Source: an uncultured Collinsella sp. (GTDB taxonomy: Bacteria > Actinomycetota > Coriobacteriia > Coriobacteriales > Coriobacteriaceae). Taken from it: a stretch of 32,066 bases of DNA. Numbering within the stretch: the first letter of the stretch is position 1; each line of letters starts with the position of its first letter. The position numbers were made by a program, and so were the translations under genes. Below the pieces are notes generated by a model. The model ran no database searches, was not told where the DNA came from, and worked only from the letters and a program-made list of their open reading frames with translations. The stretch covers positions 1 through 32,066 of the forward strand of contig URKH01000015.1 in assembly GCA_900548255.1 (NCBI GenBank). The letters are read 5' to 3'. Shown here one piece after another: positions 31,898 through 32,066 of the stretch.

Positions 31898-31952
31898 TCT
31901 CGATCTGTAACATCTAGGACCCGAATTCCCGTCCAACTGTTACAGATCGAGA
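31898..31952. repeat. 15-bp perfect inverted repeat with 25-nt spacer
   Basis: TCTCGATCTGTAACA (31898-31912) and TGTTACAGATCGAGA (31938-31952) are perfectly complementary. The spacer includes GGACCCGAATTCCCGTCC, with a GGAC/GTCC pairing of its own. It lies after the DXS-like terminator, so it is unlikely to be needed for termination. A dispersed repeat or an operator for an off-window gene are both possible. Confidence 0.8.
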
Positions 31953-31985
31953 CAAAACAGCGGGGCAGGCCGCCACATCTGCAAG

Positions 31986-32022
31986 AACCACCACAAAGGT
32001 GCCTGTCCCCTTTGTGGTGGTT
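31986..32022. repeat. REP-like hairpin, second copy of the lgt hairpin
   Basis: The arms AACCACCACAAAGG and complement are identical to those at 4903-4941, and the loop TGCCTGTCC differs from that copy only by a two-base indel. TTTT follows on the plus strand. It lies in non-coding DNA at the window's right edge. Confidence 0.85.
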
Positions 32023-32066
32023 TTAGGTCATGGTCGATGCGAAGAATGAATAACCGTTCATACGCG

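Overview
The window looks like chromosome of a high-GC Coriobacteriia gut anaerobe. Collinsella is my best guess. I base this on gene content (an approximately 1,600-residue acyl-CoA dehydratase activase, OPT and DUF6020-like membrane proteins, a Gls24/AmaP cluster), strong GC bias and frequent GTG/TTG starts. Genus assignment is inference, since no rRNA is present.

Layout. Positions 1-1600 (minus) hold an envelope-stress cluster: AmaP-like anchor, DUF2273 membrane protein and Asp23/Gls24 protein. Positions 1700-7780 (minus) hold housekeeping genes: YebC-family protein, a large DUF6020-like membrane protein, Lgt, an Nfu-type Fe-S scaffold, a dCMP-deaminase-family enzyme and CoaX. Positions 8068-11126 (plus) hold an OPT transporter and a DUF389 membrane protein carrying a canonical EF-hand loop. 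A small signal-anchored protein of unknown function follows on the minus strand.

Positions 12053-18054 are the most interesting part. An AT-rich island is bracketed by direct repeats derived from the 3' end and terminator of the neighbouring activase gene; the left copy is a decayed pseudogene fragment. The island is a compact RiPP locus. A LysR regulator diverges from a leftward operon of two short Cys-rich precursor peptides (56 and 54 residues, shared leader motif [DE][WY]IQ), a radical SAM/SPASM maturase, an ABC exporter without a peptidase domain, and a CPBP-like membrane protein whose metal-binding residues look replaced. The precursors are easily missed because a longer wrong-frame ORF covers them.

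Positions 17596-23105 carry the giant activase and its probable TetR regulator. Then come a HAD phosphatase whose start lies inside a 22-bp inverted repeat, an MFS exporter/TetR pair with two matching operators, an ammonium transporter/PII pair separated by a 110-nt hairpin element, a CmpB-like membrane protein with an HD-domain protein, and a DXS-like thiamine-diphosphate enzyme that lacks the usual acceptor-phosphate arginines.

Several intergenic hairpins share GGGAC/GGGTC cores. They include a near-identical pair at 4903-4941 and 31986-32022 and a 34-bp inverted repeat at 7816-7893, which suggests one or more REP-like repeat families. I saw no tRNA, rRNA, CRISPR array or integrase/transposase gene.
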